NCBI GenBank assembly: GCA_965219165.1
Contig: CBDCMW010000002.1
Location: forward strand, 2,108,001-2,172,000
Reading direction: 5' to 3'
DNA from: Aldehydirespirator sp965219165
Lineage (GTDB): Bacteria > Actinomycetota > Acidimicrobiia > Acidimicrobiales > Aldehydirespiratoraceae
Length of the DNA: 64,000 nucleotides
Shown: positions 1 to 8,080 of the stretch, one piece after another
Numbering within the stretch: position 1 is the stretch's first letter
Layout of the letters: each line of letters opens with the position of its first letter
The notes under the pieces: generated by a model
The model's input: the letters and a program-made list of their open reading frames with translations, nothing else
The model's database searches: none
What the model was told of the DNA's origin: nothing
Made by a program: the position numbers and the translations under genes

Positions 1-69
1 GCGTACGGGACCCAGCGAGGCTACCGGCGCAGCACCGGAGTTGTTCCCGCCCGGAGGCCGAGCGCGCGC

Positions 70-2787
70 TCAGCCCTTGGCCCCGGCCCAGGTGGCCGCC
101 ACCTGGAGGTCGACCTCCAGGGGCACCCGCAGCTCGAACGCGCCCCGCATGACGTCGCGGGTCAGATCCGACGCCGGGGTTGTCTCGTCCTCGGGAGACT
201 CCAGGATGATCTCGTCGTGCACCTGCAGGACGATGCGCGACGCCAGCCCCTCGGTTTCCAGGGCCCGGTCGAGGCGGACCAGAGCCACCTTGAATATGTC
301 GGCGGCCAGCCCCTGGATCCCGGCGTTCATGGCCTGGCGCTCACCGGCCTGCCGCAGCCGCACGTTGGGGCTGGCCAGCTCGGGGATCTGCCTGCGCCGG
401 CCGAACAGGGTCTCGGTGTAGCCCCGGCTGCGGGCCTCGGCCACCGTGCGGTCCATGTACTGGCGCACGGCGGGGAAGGCCTCGAAGTAGGCGTCGAGGA
501 TCTCGGCCGCGTCTCCCGTGGCGATGTTGAGGCGTTGGGCCAGCCCGTAGGCCTCCATCCCGTAAGCCAGCCCGTACGACACCATCTTGGCCGTGGACCG
601 CTCCCCCACCCCGACCTCCGACGAGTCGATGCCGAACACCTGCGACGCAGTGGCGGTGTGGATGTCGTCGCCCGCCTCGAAGGCCGCTATCAGGCCCGGG
701 TCCTCGGCTAGGTGCGCGATGCAGCGCAGCTCGATCTGGTCGTAGTCGGCGACCAGCAGCTTGCAGCCCTGCGGTGCCACGAAGGCGGTGCGGAACACCC
801 GCCCCCGCTCGGAACGCACCGGGATGTTGTGCAGGTTGGGAGCGTCGGAGCTGAGCCGGCCGGTGCGGGCCACGGTCTGGTTGAAGGTGGCCCGGATGCG
901 CTCGTCCGCCCCGACCTCGGCCAGGAGGCCGACGCCGTAGGTGGAGCGGAGCTTCTCCACCTCGCGGTAGCCGAGCAGGTGGTCGACGATGGGATGCTCG
1001 CCCCGCAGCTTCTCCAGGGACTGCGCGTCGGTGGAGAAGCCGGTCTTGGTGCGCTTGGTGGGCGTGAGCCCCAGATCGTCGAAGAGCACCTCGGCCAGCT
1101 GCTTGGGCGAGTTGACGTTGATGTCGCGTCCCGCGTCGGCCAGCACTTGGTGGCGGAGGGCTTCGGCCTCGGTGTCGAGCTCGTCGCGGATCCTCTCCAG
1201 CACCGAGCGGTCCACGCCTATCCCGATGTGCTCCATGCGGGCCAGGACCCGCACCAGCGGCACCTCCACCTCGTCGTTGAGGCGGTCCAGGCCCTGCGCG
1301 GCCAGCGCCTCGCGCAGCGGCGCGACCAGGCGGTCGACGGCCAGAGCGGCCCATCCCGCCTGCTCGGCGGGCGCGACCGCGTCGCCGTCGAGATCGAGGC
1401 GACCCTCCGCCGGGGCGTGCGCCGGCGGGTCGATGTCGGCGTAGCGGCTGGCCACGTCGCTCAGGTCGTAGCGGGCGTCAGCGGGGTCGAGAAGGTAGGC
1501 GGCCAGCATGGTGTCGATCAGCGGATCGCGCATCTCGACGCCGCGGTCGAGCAGCGGTCGCATGAGGGCCTTGCCGTCGTGCACCGCCAGCGGCCGGCTC
1601 CGCTCGCTGCGGTCCTCGGAGCCGTCGGGGCGGTCTCCGACGAGCCCGGCCAGCGCTTCGGACACCTCGGGGTCCTGCAGCAGATCGCCGGGCACGAAGG
1701 CCACCTGGGACGCGGCCGCGTCCACCGTCCACGCCAGGCCGCCAGCCAGCCCAGAGGCCGGGGTCGCCAGCGCCAGCTGCATCCCGGCGGCCTGGGCGGC
1801 CGCCGCGGCTCGAAGCGCCCCGGCGGCTGCCGCGGGCGAGGCCAGCACCGACACCTGCGGCTTCAGGGTCGTTGTCGCAGGTTCCGCACTCGTCGACGCG
1901 TCGGTGCCCAGCGCGTCGCCGAGGACCTGGGCCAGACGACGATGCAGCGTACGGAACTCCAGGAAGTCGAACAGCTTGCGCACCGCCTGCGCGTCGACGT
2001 CTCCCAGCGCGAGCTCGTCGAGTGTGGCCTCCAGCGGCACGTCGCGCACCAGCAGCATCATCTCGGCGTTGGTGCGGACGTGATCCTCGGCGGCCGCGAG
2101 GTTCTCCCTCAGCTTGGGGGTGAGCTCCTCCAGCGAGGCGAAGATCCCGTCGAGCCCGCCCCTCTCGTTGATCAGCTTCGCCGCGGTCTTCTCCCCCACT
2201 CCGGGCACTCCGGGCAGATTGTCGCTGCTGTCGCCCCGCAGAGCCGCGTACTGCACGTAGTCGACGGGCAGCACACCGGTGCGGGCCAGGATTCCGGCCT
2301 CGTCGTACAGCTTGTAGTCGGACACCCCGCGAACGTTGTAGAGCACCTTCACCTGGGGATCCTCCACCAGTTGGTAGGTGTCGCGGTCGCCGGTGACGAC
2401 GATCACGTCGTCGCCGCGGTCGCGGCCCGCGGTGGCCAGGGTGGCGATCACGTCGTCAGCCTCGAAGCCCGCCGCATCCACTGTGGGCACGGCCAGAGCC
2501 TCGAGGACCTCGCGCACCAAGCCCATCTGCTGGCGCAGGATGTCGGGCGCGGCGTCGCGGGTTCCCTTGTAGGTGGGGACCGCGATGTGCCTGAAGGTGG
2601 GTTCGGGCCGGTCGAAGGCGACGACGATCTGGTCGGGTTCGTGGTCCCGCCACAGGTTGATGAGCATCGACGTGAAGCCGAACACCGCGTTGGTGATCTG
2701 GCCCGAGGCTGTGGCCATGTCGGTGGGCAGGGCGAAGAAGGCGCGGTAGGCCAGCGAGTTGCCGTCGATCAGCATCACCGTGGCCAT
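70..2787 (-). CDS. polA: DNA polymerase I
   Basis: Family A DNA polymerase for Okazaki-fragment processing and repair synthesis. The 905-aa protein has an N-terminal 5' nuclease (about residues 1-290, beginning MLIDGNSLAYRAFF and containing VTGDRDTYQLV), a middle region with no recognisable proofreading motifs, and a C-terminal polymerase domain. Polymerase motif A is DYDQIELRCIAHLAED, the O-helix region reads KMVSYGLAYG, and motif C is VLQVHDEIILE. The lack of 3'-5' exonuclease residues is common in actinobacterial PolA. Start is the ATG at 2787; an in-frame ATG four codons later is an alternative. It lies 38 nt downstream of the ANTAR regulator on the same strand, as pdtaR lies near polA in Mycobacterium. 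Confidence 0.97.
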   Translation of the reverse strand: MATVMLIDGNSLAYRAFFALPTDMATASGQITNAVFGFTSMLINLWRDHEPDQIVVAFDRPEPTFRHIAVPTYKGTRDAAPDILRQQMGLVREVLEALAVPTVDAAGFEADDVIATLATAGRDRGDDVIVVTGDRDTYQLVEDPQVKVLYNVRGVSDYKLYDEAGILARTGVLPVDYVQYAALRGDSSDNLPGVPGVGEKTAAKLINERGGLDGIFASLEELTPKLRENLAAAEDHVRTNAEMMLLVRDVPLEATLDELALGDVDAQAVRKLFDFLEFRTLHRRLAQVLGDALGTDASTSAEPATTTLKPQVSVLASPAAAAGALRAAAAAQAAGMQLALATPASGLAGGLAWTVDAAASQVAFVPGDLLQDPEVSEALAGLVGDRPDGSEDRSERSRPLAVHDGKALMRPLLDRGVEMRDPLIDTMLAAYLLDPADARYDLSDVASRYADIDPPAHAPAEGRLDLDGDAVAPAEQAGWAALAVDRLVAPLREALAAQGLDRLNDEVEVPLVRVLARMEHIGIGVDRSVLERIRDELDTEAEALRHQVLADAGRDINVNSPKQLAEVLFDDLGLTPTKRTKTGFSTDAQSLEKLRGEHPIVDHLLGYREVEKLRSTYGVGLLAEVGADERIRATFNQTVARTGRLSSDAPNLHNIPVRSERGRVFRTAFVAPQGCKLLVADYDQIELRCIAHLAEDPGLIAAFEAGDDIHTATASQVFGIDSSEVGVGERSTAKMVSYGLAYGMEAYGLAQRLNIATGDAAEILDAYFEAFPAVRQYMDRTVAEARSRGYTETLFGRRRQIPELASPNVRLRQAGERQAMNAGIQGLAADIFKVALVRLDRALETEGLASRIVLQVHDEIILESPEDETTPASDLTRDVMRGAFELRVPLEVDLQVAATWAGAKG

Positions 2788-2825
2788 GGCGAGAATCTAC
2801 GGCAACCGGACCGGCCACCGGAGGG

Positions 2826-3413
2826 TCAGGGCGCGATGCGGCCCTCGAGCACGTCGCCGGCGACGTCTCGCATGGTGCGGCGCTGCGACATGGCCGTGCG
2901 CTGGATGAAGGCGTGGGCGTCCTGCTCGCTCAGGCTGTGGTCGTCGATGAGGCGTCCCTTGGCCCGGTCCACGATCTTGCGCACCTCCAGACGGTCCTCG
3001 AGGTCGCCGACCTGGCCTTCGAGCGCCTCCATCTCCCGGTAACGGGCCAGGGCCAGCTCCACGGCGGGCACCAATGCGTCTCGGCGGTACGGCTTGACGA
3101 GGTAGGTCATGGCGCCGGCCTCGCGAGCCTGCTCGACCAGGTCGCGCTGGCTGAAGGCGGTCAGGATCACTACCGCCGTCCCTCGCTGCGGAGCGATCTG
3201 CCGGGCCGCCTCGATGCCGTCGAGGCCGGGCATCTTCACATCGAGGATGGCCACGTCGGGACGGTGCTCGGCCACGAGCTGTACCGCCTCGTCGCCCCGG
3301 CCGGTGTCGGCCACGACGTCGAATCCCTCCTCGCGCAGGGTCTCCACCAGGTCGAGCCGGATGATGGCCTCGTCCTCCGCCACCACCACCCGAACCGCGC
3401 CGGGGGCGCTCAC
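2826..3413 (-). CDS. ANTAR-domain response regulator (PdtaR-like)
   Basis: Two-component response regulator with an RNA-binding output domain, expected to control transcription antitermination. The receiver domain starts VRVVVAEDEAIIRLDLVETL, with the phosphoacceptor Asp in VAILDVKMPG and the conserved Lys in YLVKPY. A coiled segment follows and then the C-terminal ANTAR domain (DRAKGRLIDDHSLSEQDAHA). A longer frame is open upstream, but the GTG at 3413 is preferred because it overlaps the stop of the upstream small gene as GTGA and leaves a receiver domain of normal length (195 aa in all). No histidine kinase is present in the window. Confidence 0.9.
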   Translation of the reverse strand: MSAPGAVRVVVAEDEAIIRLDLVETLREEGFDVVADTGRGDEAVQLVAEHRPDVAILDVKMPGLDGIEAARQIAPQRGTAVVILTAFSQRDLVEQAREAGAMTYLVKPYRRDALVPAVELALARYREMEALEGQVGDLEDRLEVRKIVDRAKGRLIDDHSLSEQDAHAFIQRTAMSQRRTMRDVAGDVLEGRIAP

Positions 3414-3697
3414 GACGCGCTGAACCGATCCAGCAGAGCGTCCTGGTCGGCTTCCAGGCGAACGATGCGCGCCGCGATCTCGTCGCGGTGCTGCCGTAGC
3501 CGGTCGGCGTGCCGCTGCGCCTCGCGGTTCTCGCGCTCGGCTAGCGGTGTCTCGGACACCAGCGCCCGCAGCCGGCAATCGTCGGCCTCGTCGCTGACTT
3601 GAACCAGCTGCTCCTCGCACACGCGGAGATCGGATCGCAGGGCGCTCAGCTGCTGGCCGACTCCCCGCAGACGGCGCTCGATCCGGTCGCGGGACAT
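3410..3697 (-). CDS. small coiled-coil protein of unknown function
   Basis: About 95 aa, highly charged and rich in Arg, Glu, Leu and Gln with heptad-like spacing (RLRGVGQQLSALRSDLRVCE, then REAQRHADRLRQHRDEIAAR). It is probably an all-helical coiled coil without a catalytic motif. The ATG at 3697 is used; a GTG at 3718 would add seven residues. Its stop overlaps the regulator start by four bases (GTGA), so the two are very likely translationally coupled. It may serve as a partner or sensor helper for the regulator (inference only). Confidence 0.65.
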   Translation of the reverse strand: MSRDRIERRLRGVGQQLSALRSDLRVCEEQLVQVSDEADDCRLRALVSETPLAERENREAQRHADRLRQHRDEIAARIVRLEADQDALLDRFSAS

Positions 3698-3780
3698 GTC
3701 ATGCAGTCTAGAAGGCACCCCCGCGCTCGTTGGGCACAGATCGCGGCCTGATCAGACGAAGCGGGCGCGAATACCGTGTA

Positions 3781-4173
3781 CTAGCCGGAGACGCTGTCGG
3801 ACGGCGCCTTCGCGGCCATCTCCCAGATGCGCCTCAGCTCCATCCGCTCTTGCGTCCCGGGAACGTCGGGGCACTCCGCTGGAGAGGCCAGCACCGCGTT
3901 GACCGCCGCCGTGAAGGCATCACCGACAGTGGCGTCCTCGTTCACCACCCTCGTCACGCTCACGCCCGGCACCGACTGGACGTTCTCGATCGCGGTCCGC
4001 ACCGCCTCGCAGTAGGAGCCAGCCTCACGGGTGAAGCCGAGGCAATCGACGCCAAGGAAGCGACCGATCAGGGCATCGTCGCACCCGGCCTCGGAAAGGG
4101 CGTCGAACACTTCGTCGTCGAGCACGTCCCTGCCGCTGGTCTCAAGCGTGAAGTCGTGCTTGGTCCTATTCAT
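3781..4173 (-). CDS. putative antitoxin-like partner protein
   Basis: A 130-aa acidic protein starting MNRTKHDFTLETSGRDVLDD and containing EAGCDDALIGRF and AIENVQSVPGVSVTRV. It resembles small actinobacterial proteins that often carry a helix-turn-helix after this region and sit beside HicA-like toxins; no clear HTH is visible here. The start overlaps the end of the upstream toxin-like gene by eight bases and has its own AGGAG ribosome site. I propose it as the antitoxin half of a two-gene module. The family assignment is from memory of similar proteins and is not certain. Confidence 0.5.
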   Translation of the reverse strand: MNRTKHDFTLETSGRDVLDDEVFDALSEAGCDDALIGRFLGVDCLGFTREAGSYCEAVRTAIENVQSVPGVSVTRVVNEDATVGDAFTAAVNAVLASPAECPDVPGTQERMELRRIWEMAAKAPSDSVSG

Positions 4174-4450
4174 TGATCTTCTCCTGCTCAGATTGTGCCA
4201 GCGTTTCCTGACACTTGCGAAGCGCCTGGCGAAGACGATTGGCGTGGTCTCTGTCGTTTCGCGGCGTGCTGCGGATGCCTTGCACGCAGCTAGACACCCT
4301 GCCCGGGCCGTCGGGATGCTCGTGCGGGCATATCGCGGTCCCCCATCTGTGGGCGTTACCGCCAGCGGCGATCTCGATCGTCCAGCTGGCTGCCCTCAGT
4401 TCCTTGAGTGCTTTGCGGACCTCCTTCTTGGGATGGACGCCCCTCGCCAT
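4166..4450 (-). CDS. HicA-like putative toxin
   Basis: A 94-aa basic protein. A helix with Lys/Arg (KKEVRKALKELRAASW) is followed by a Gly/His-containing strand (GGNAHRWGTAICPHEHP) and a C-terminal helix ending ALRKC. The layout recalls the HicA/YcfA dsRNA-binding fold, whose catalytic His follows a Gly-rich strand. The ATG at 4450 is supported by a GGAAGGAG ribosome site seven bases upstream; the longer open frame is not needed. It is the first gene of the pair, with the antitoxin-like gene following at an eight-base overlap. Function as an mRNA interferase is inferred. Confidence 0.5.
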   Translation of the reverse strand: MARGVHPKKEVRKALKELRAASWTIEIAAGGNAHRWGTAICPHEHPDGPGRVSSCVQGIRSTPRNDRDHANRLRQALRKCQETLAQSEQEKINE

Positions 4451-5007
4451 GAGCCCGCTCCTTCCGCAGCGCTGCGTGAGGAGCCGGCCGGACCGAGGCT
4501 CGAGACAGGGAATGACCCTGTTAGATTGTAATTTGATCTCAAGGGTCAGACTATAATGATAGTCCTGCACTCGCAACCGCGGCTGGCGCTCTGGCTGGGC
4601 GGCGCTGCCGCTACCGGAGCGGTCATCGTTGGGCGCAGTGAGTTGCCTGATCAGGCGGCTGCCGCTTGGTGGAGATGATGCACGATTCCGAAGAATTCGT
4701 CGAGGTCGTCTTCGATGAAGATGGCCTCGGGGCCTTCGCTCTCGGCATGTCCGCAGGCGCGATTCCACCCCCGGCTCATCAATGCCGCCGAGGCCGACCC
4801 GTACAGCCGGGCTGCGGGGATCAGAGGGGGCCTCGCCGAGGCACTGAAGGACATGCGCCAAGGTCAGCACACAGCCCAAGCCGCCGCCGAAGCCTTCACA
4901 TTGGCGCGCTCCCGCAGACGATGACTGGCTCACAGCTGCCCGATCCAGAACGCTTGACGCAGCCGGGGCATAAGGCGTTCGGCGGGCTAGATGTGGCGAG
5001 CGGCAAT
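4451..5007. other. gene-poor gap in the defence island
   Basis: I see no convincing gene here. Short frames on both strands (for example 4715-4924 on plus, 4651-4854 on minus) lack ribosome sites and family features. The AT-rich stretch at 4520-4565 contains a TATAAT-like hexamer and an inverted repeat and is probably the control region of the toxin-antitoxin-like pair. The rest may be debris from gene turnover. Confidence 0.4.
4549..4564. promoter_or_regulatory. inverted repeat, possible TA operator
   Basis: GACTAT and ATAGTC are exact inverted arms separated by AATG, about 100 bp upstream of the toxin-like gene start and inside an unusually AT-rich patch. Position and symmetry suit an autoregulatory operator, but no binding protein is proven. 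A second small inverted repeat (CAGGG and CCCTG) lies at about 4506-4520. Confidence 0.35.
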
Positions 5008-5955
5008 TCAGTCGTTGTAGGGGCCCAAGAACCGCTCGCCATCAAGGTGAACCAGATGAGTGGGGTGATCAGATGTCCACACCTCGGTTTCCCACGATAT
5101 GTCTGTCAGATACTTCTTCATGGTCGCTTGGTCCGGGAAGCACGACACGAAGATGAGCCCGGCCGTGCAGGCACCAAAGATCTCCTTGAGTTCAATGTGA
5201 CGCTTGCTGTCAACGGGTCCGTGGGTTGAGGCAGCTTCCAGGAGAACGATCCAGTTCCTGTCCTCCATGTGGACAACTAGGTCTGGCATCTTGGCGTGGT
5301 CGTCTATGGAGACGCCGAGCGATTCTAGAACTTCCTTCTCGAATGCCAGCCACTTGTCGCCGGCATCGCCGATGTACAGGACCGATCCCCCCGGAGTGAA
5401 TCTCGGACAGAATTCCTCGACCATGGCCTTGAGAAGCGTGTTCTGCCCTCCCGCTGTCAGGACGATCTCGACGCCATGGGGCAGCGTGACAGGGATCTTC
5501 AGCAGGTCTCGCTCCTGCCTGTAAGCCGCTTCTAGCCCGGGCCGCTCGGCAAGGTACCGGCGTAGGTTGTGCCTGAATCCTGGAGTTCGGTGAGATCGGA
5601 TGAGGCTGAGCGCTTCTGATGTTACCTGATAGCACCATTTCGGAGAGTTGATGGGCCGAGTCGGCTGATCAGGGTTCTCGATCACTAGATGGGCTTGTAC
5701 GAACTGATGGAGAGTTTGTCGCCTGATCGTCTCCCGAGTGTTCGGTTTGTAATCCACTTCCCAGTGGTCACGGATCCATTCCATGATGTCGACGGTTCGC
5801 AGCAACCGGGCCTCGGACTCCATCCATGGGTCACTGGGCTTGAGGTCCAGGAGCGCCAGCAGCACTAGTGCCGAACGCTCGTTGTATCGCTCGCGGTCGA
5901 AGCCCAGGTTCCGAAGCAGCCACTGGCATTCACGTACCGACGCTGAACCGCTCAT
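5008..5955 (-). CDS. BsuBI/PstI-type restriction endonuclease
   Basis: Type II restriction endonuclease, 315 aa. The N-terminal half resembles the helical BsuBI/PstI N-domain (RNLGFDRERYNERSALVLLA). The C-terminal half has the catalytic signature: GDAGDKWLAFE, then MPDLVVHMEDRNWIVLLEA (the Asp and Glu of a PD-(D/E)XK-like centre), THGPVDSKRHIELK and GLIFVSCFPD. Family members cut CTGCAG, so this specificity is a reasonable but unproven guess. Its ATG overlaps the stop of the methyltransferase as ATGA, so methylase is made first and translation is coupled. Base composition is visibly lower in G+C than the flanks, consistent with transfer. Confidence 0.9.
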   Translation of the reverse strand: MSGSASVRECQWLLRNLGFDRERYNERSALVLLALLDLKPSDPWMESEARLLRTVDIMEWIRDHWEVDYKPNTRETIRRQTLHQFVQAHLVIENPDQPTRPINSPKWCYQVTSEALSLIRSHRTPGFRHNLRRYLAERPGLEAAYRQERDLLKIPVTLPHGVEIVLTAGGQNTLLKAMVEEFCPRFTPGGSVLYIGDAGDKWLAFEKEVLESLGVSIDDHAKMPDLVVHMEDRNWIVLLEAASTHGPVDSKRHIELKEIFGACTAGLIFVSCFPDQATMKKYLTDISWETEVWTSDHPTHLVHLDGERFLGPYND

Positions 5956-7457
5956 GACAGCGGTTCGCCTTCGCGGACTCGATCACTCGTGCCACAAGAG
6001 TCCTTCAACTCGAACAAGGTTGAAGGGTGCGGTTCGCATACCTGCGGGATCCGGAGACGACGCAGGTCGGTTGCGTTGACCTGAGTGCTGCCGCTGAACA
6101 TGCGGAAGTACGTGTCTACCAAGTCGCTGTTGAGGAAGTCCGCGAGGCCCACCGCTTCAGACCTGTGGAGCGGCGCATGGTCGCGATGGATGACATTCAG
6201 ATGGTTCTCAAAGGCCACAAAGTCGTGCCCGTTGACAGGGGCGTAGACGCAAGCCACAACTCGGCGCTTCTCCTCCTTCGCGGTGAAGCGCTTGATGAGG
6301 ACGTAGTGGCCGTTCGGAAACAGCCATCGGAAGGTCTGCGGCGCAACCGTGAAGCCCTGCGGCTTGCGCACCTCCAGAGGCCACTCCACCCCGGCTGGCT
6401 TGATATTGGCCGGATAGATCAACGGCACCGAACCCTCCGCGTGTGCTGCGGTGAGGAACTCCCGGCATCGGAAGTCGACGACCGGACCCGTGGAGACGGT
6501 CAAGCCCAGTGACTGGAGATCAGCCGGAAGGGTGGCGATCCGCTCCGCGACTCGCATCACGTCGGGACGGCCGGGGAGGTTGATGAACCGGTGAGGATCA
6601 TGCGGCAGAACGACGTCGTCGTGGGGAACGTCATGGACCTCGTGCGGTCCGGACAGATGATCTGACCAGGTTTCGACTCTGACAGAGTCGCCTGCCTCAG
6701 GAGCAGACTTGAGCATTGAGAAGATCACGGTCTCCTGCAGCACCGCAGAAGCCCGGAAGACCCGGTCGCGCCGGTCGAAGAGGATCACCCGTTGGAACGA
6801 AGCCGTATCGGTGAGCTGACGACGAAAGTCAGTGAAGTACAGGCCGTTGGCAAACGATCTCGGTGTGATGGCCACCAGCCGCCCGCCCTCGCGCAGCAGC
6901 GCTACCGCGACGGCAAGGAACGCTGCGTAGAGGTTTGGGCAATCGACGCCGTGTCGTCGGCGGACCATGTGTCGGCAAGGGTCGGACGCGCCAAGCTTCA
7001 TGTAAGGAGGATTCAGGATGGCCGCATCGAAGCTGCCGCCGTCAGACCAACTGGAAGCGTCACAGAAATCGCCGTCGACGATCCGGGTCGCAAGCCTCAG
7101 CCCATGAGCCTCAGCAACGAGGTGTGCGGCTTGGACAGCTGTCTCCAGCAATCGAAGCGCCTGCCGGTCAGTCTCGACTAGGTGCATCGACAACCGCTCC
7201 AAGCCGCCGCGCTCAACGGCTGCCGCCACTAGAGCCAGCATCAGCGCGCCAGCGCCAGCACCCGGATCGACAACCCGTAGCACACCGCCTGCGGGTTCCA
7301 CGAGCGAGGCCATCACCCGAGCCGCCTGCGACGGTGTCGCGAACTGGCCCCGCCCCGACCGCTCGGCCCTGCCGTTTCGCGACTCCAACTCCGCATTCAA
7401 GGCATCGGCTATGCGCAGTAGCTCGTCCACGCCGTCCTTCGCCTCAGTCAAAGACAC
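5952..7457 (-). CDS. type II N6-adenine DNA methyltransferase
   Basis: Protective modification enzyme paired with the downstream endonuclease. The SAM-binding motif is VVDPGAGAGALMLALV and the catalytic motif IV is NPPY (LNPPYMKLG), typical of N6-adenine methylases of the BsuBI/PstI and Eco57I classes. The C-terminal region probably holds target recognition. The open frame begins with GTG at 7466, but the AAGGAGG ribosome site touches that codon. The GTG at 7457, eight bases beyond the site, is the better start (501 aa). It overlaps the endonuclease by four bases. Confidence 0.9.
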   Translation of the reverse strand: MSLTEAKDGVDELLRIADALNAELESRNGRAERSGRGQFATPSQAARVMASLVEPAGGVLRVVDPGAGAGALMLALVAAAVERGGLERLSMHLVETDRQALRLLETAVQAAHLVAEAHGLRLATRIVDGDFCDASSWSDGGSFDAAILNPPYMKLGASDPCRHMVRRRHGVDCPNLYAAFLAVAVALLREGGRLVAITPRSFANGLYFTDFRRQLTDTASFQRVILFDRRDRVFRASAVLQETVIFSMLKSAPEAGDSVRVETWSDHLSGPHEVHDVPHDDVVLPHDPHRFINLPGRPDVMRVAERIATLPADLQSLGLTVSTGPVVDFRCREFLTAAHAEGSVPLIYPANIKPAGVEWPLEVRKPQGFTVAPQTFRWLFPNGHYVLIKRFTAKEEKRRVVACVYAPVNGHDFVAFENHLNVIHRDHAPLHRSEAVGLADFLNSDLVDTYFRMFSGSTQVNATDLRRLRIPQVCEPHPSTLFELKDSCGTSDRVREGEPLS

Positions 7458-7466
7458 CCGGGTCAC

Positions 7467-7760
7467 CTCCTTCCTCGTACGACATCCCGAGCATAGGAGC
7501 CCCCTGCGACACGGCCCGGGATTCGCTGAGACGAAAGTGGATGACGGTAGCCCTAACGGCCACGGTCGTTCTTATAGGCGAAACGCATTGGCCTTTCTGG
7601 AGATCCAGGTGTGCCCGTCAAATACGACAGACCACAGCGAGAATCCCTCGTCAGCCGCGCGGAACCCACTCAACCGGAAGTGTGCGACGCATCTGCTCGC
7701 GCCATGCGGAGATCCGTTCAGGAGGGATGAACCTCACCGGGCATTGTGCAGGTCTAACCG
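7467..7760. other. intergenic region between methylase and tRNA-Leu
   Basis: Nothing coding is recognisable. The AAGGAGG ribosome site of the methyltransferase lies at the left edge, and the promoter of the restriction-modification operon must lie in this stretch. I found no integrase fragment and no clear copy of the tRNA 3' end that would mark an attachment site. Confidence 0.4.
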
Positions 7761-7844
7761 TGCCCGGAGAGGGACTCGAACCCTCACACCCTCGCGGGCG
7801 GCGGATTTTGAGTCCGCTGCGTCTGCCAATTCCGCCATCCGGGC
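7761..7844 (-). tRNA. tRNA-Leu (anticodon CAA)
   Basis: An 84-nt class II tRNA. The acceptor arms GCCCGGA and TCCGGGC pair and are followed by discriminator A. The anticodon loop CTCAAAA on a GCGGA/TCCGC stem gives CAA, reading UUG. A long variable arm and the T-loop GGTTCGAGTCC are present. CCA is not encoded. The 3' end faces the restriction-modification island, a common site for insertions. Confidence 0.96.
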
Positions 7845-8080
7845 CGGAGTCCACGAGCCTACCGGGTGCGCATCCAGCGGGCCGCGGCCCGACCTGTCCG
7901 CACACGGCGCCGCGGCGCCTAGCCTGTGGAGTCTTGCGCCCGCAGCGGGGCGGCAGGCGGAGGAGCTAGCGCCATAGCCATGAGCAACTGCCATGAAACG
8001 CGAACGGGTCGCCAAGAGTCTGAACATGAACCGGCCCGGAGCATCGGGGGGTCCAGCGTCGCGGTGAGGGGGATCCACCG

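Noticed and set aside
712..3042. Long plus-strand open frame opposite polA
   Set aside because: It is antisense to polA and its composition is that of a shadow frame; long antisense frames are common at this G+C content. The same applies to other long frames opposite gcvP, iolD and the permeases.
4651..4924. Short ORFs on both strands in the defence island
   Set aside because: No ribosome site, no family resemblance and mutual overlap; probably chance frames or debris.
5008..7457. Avoidance of CTGCAG in the window as evidence for the enzyme's specificity
   Set aside because: CTGCAG sites are easy to find (for example near 1674), so no avoidance is visible; specificity rests on family resemblance only.
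3781..7844. Integrative element with tRNA attachment site
   Set aside because: No integrase in the window and no clear repeat of the tRNA 3' end at the far side of the island.
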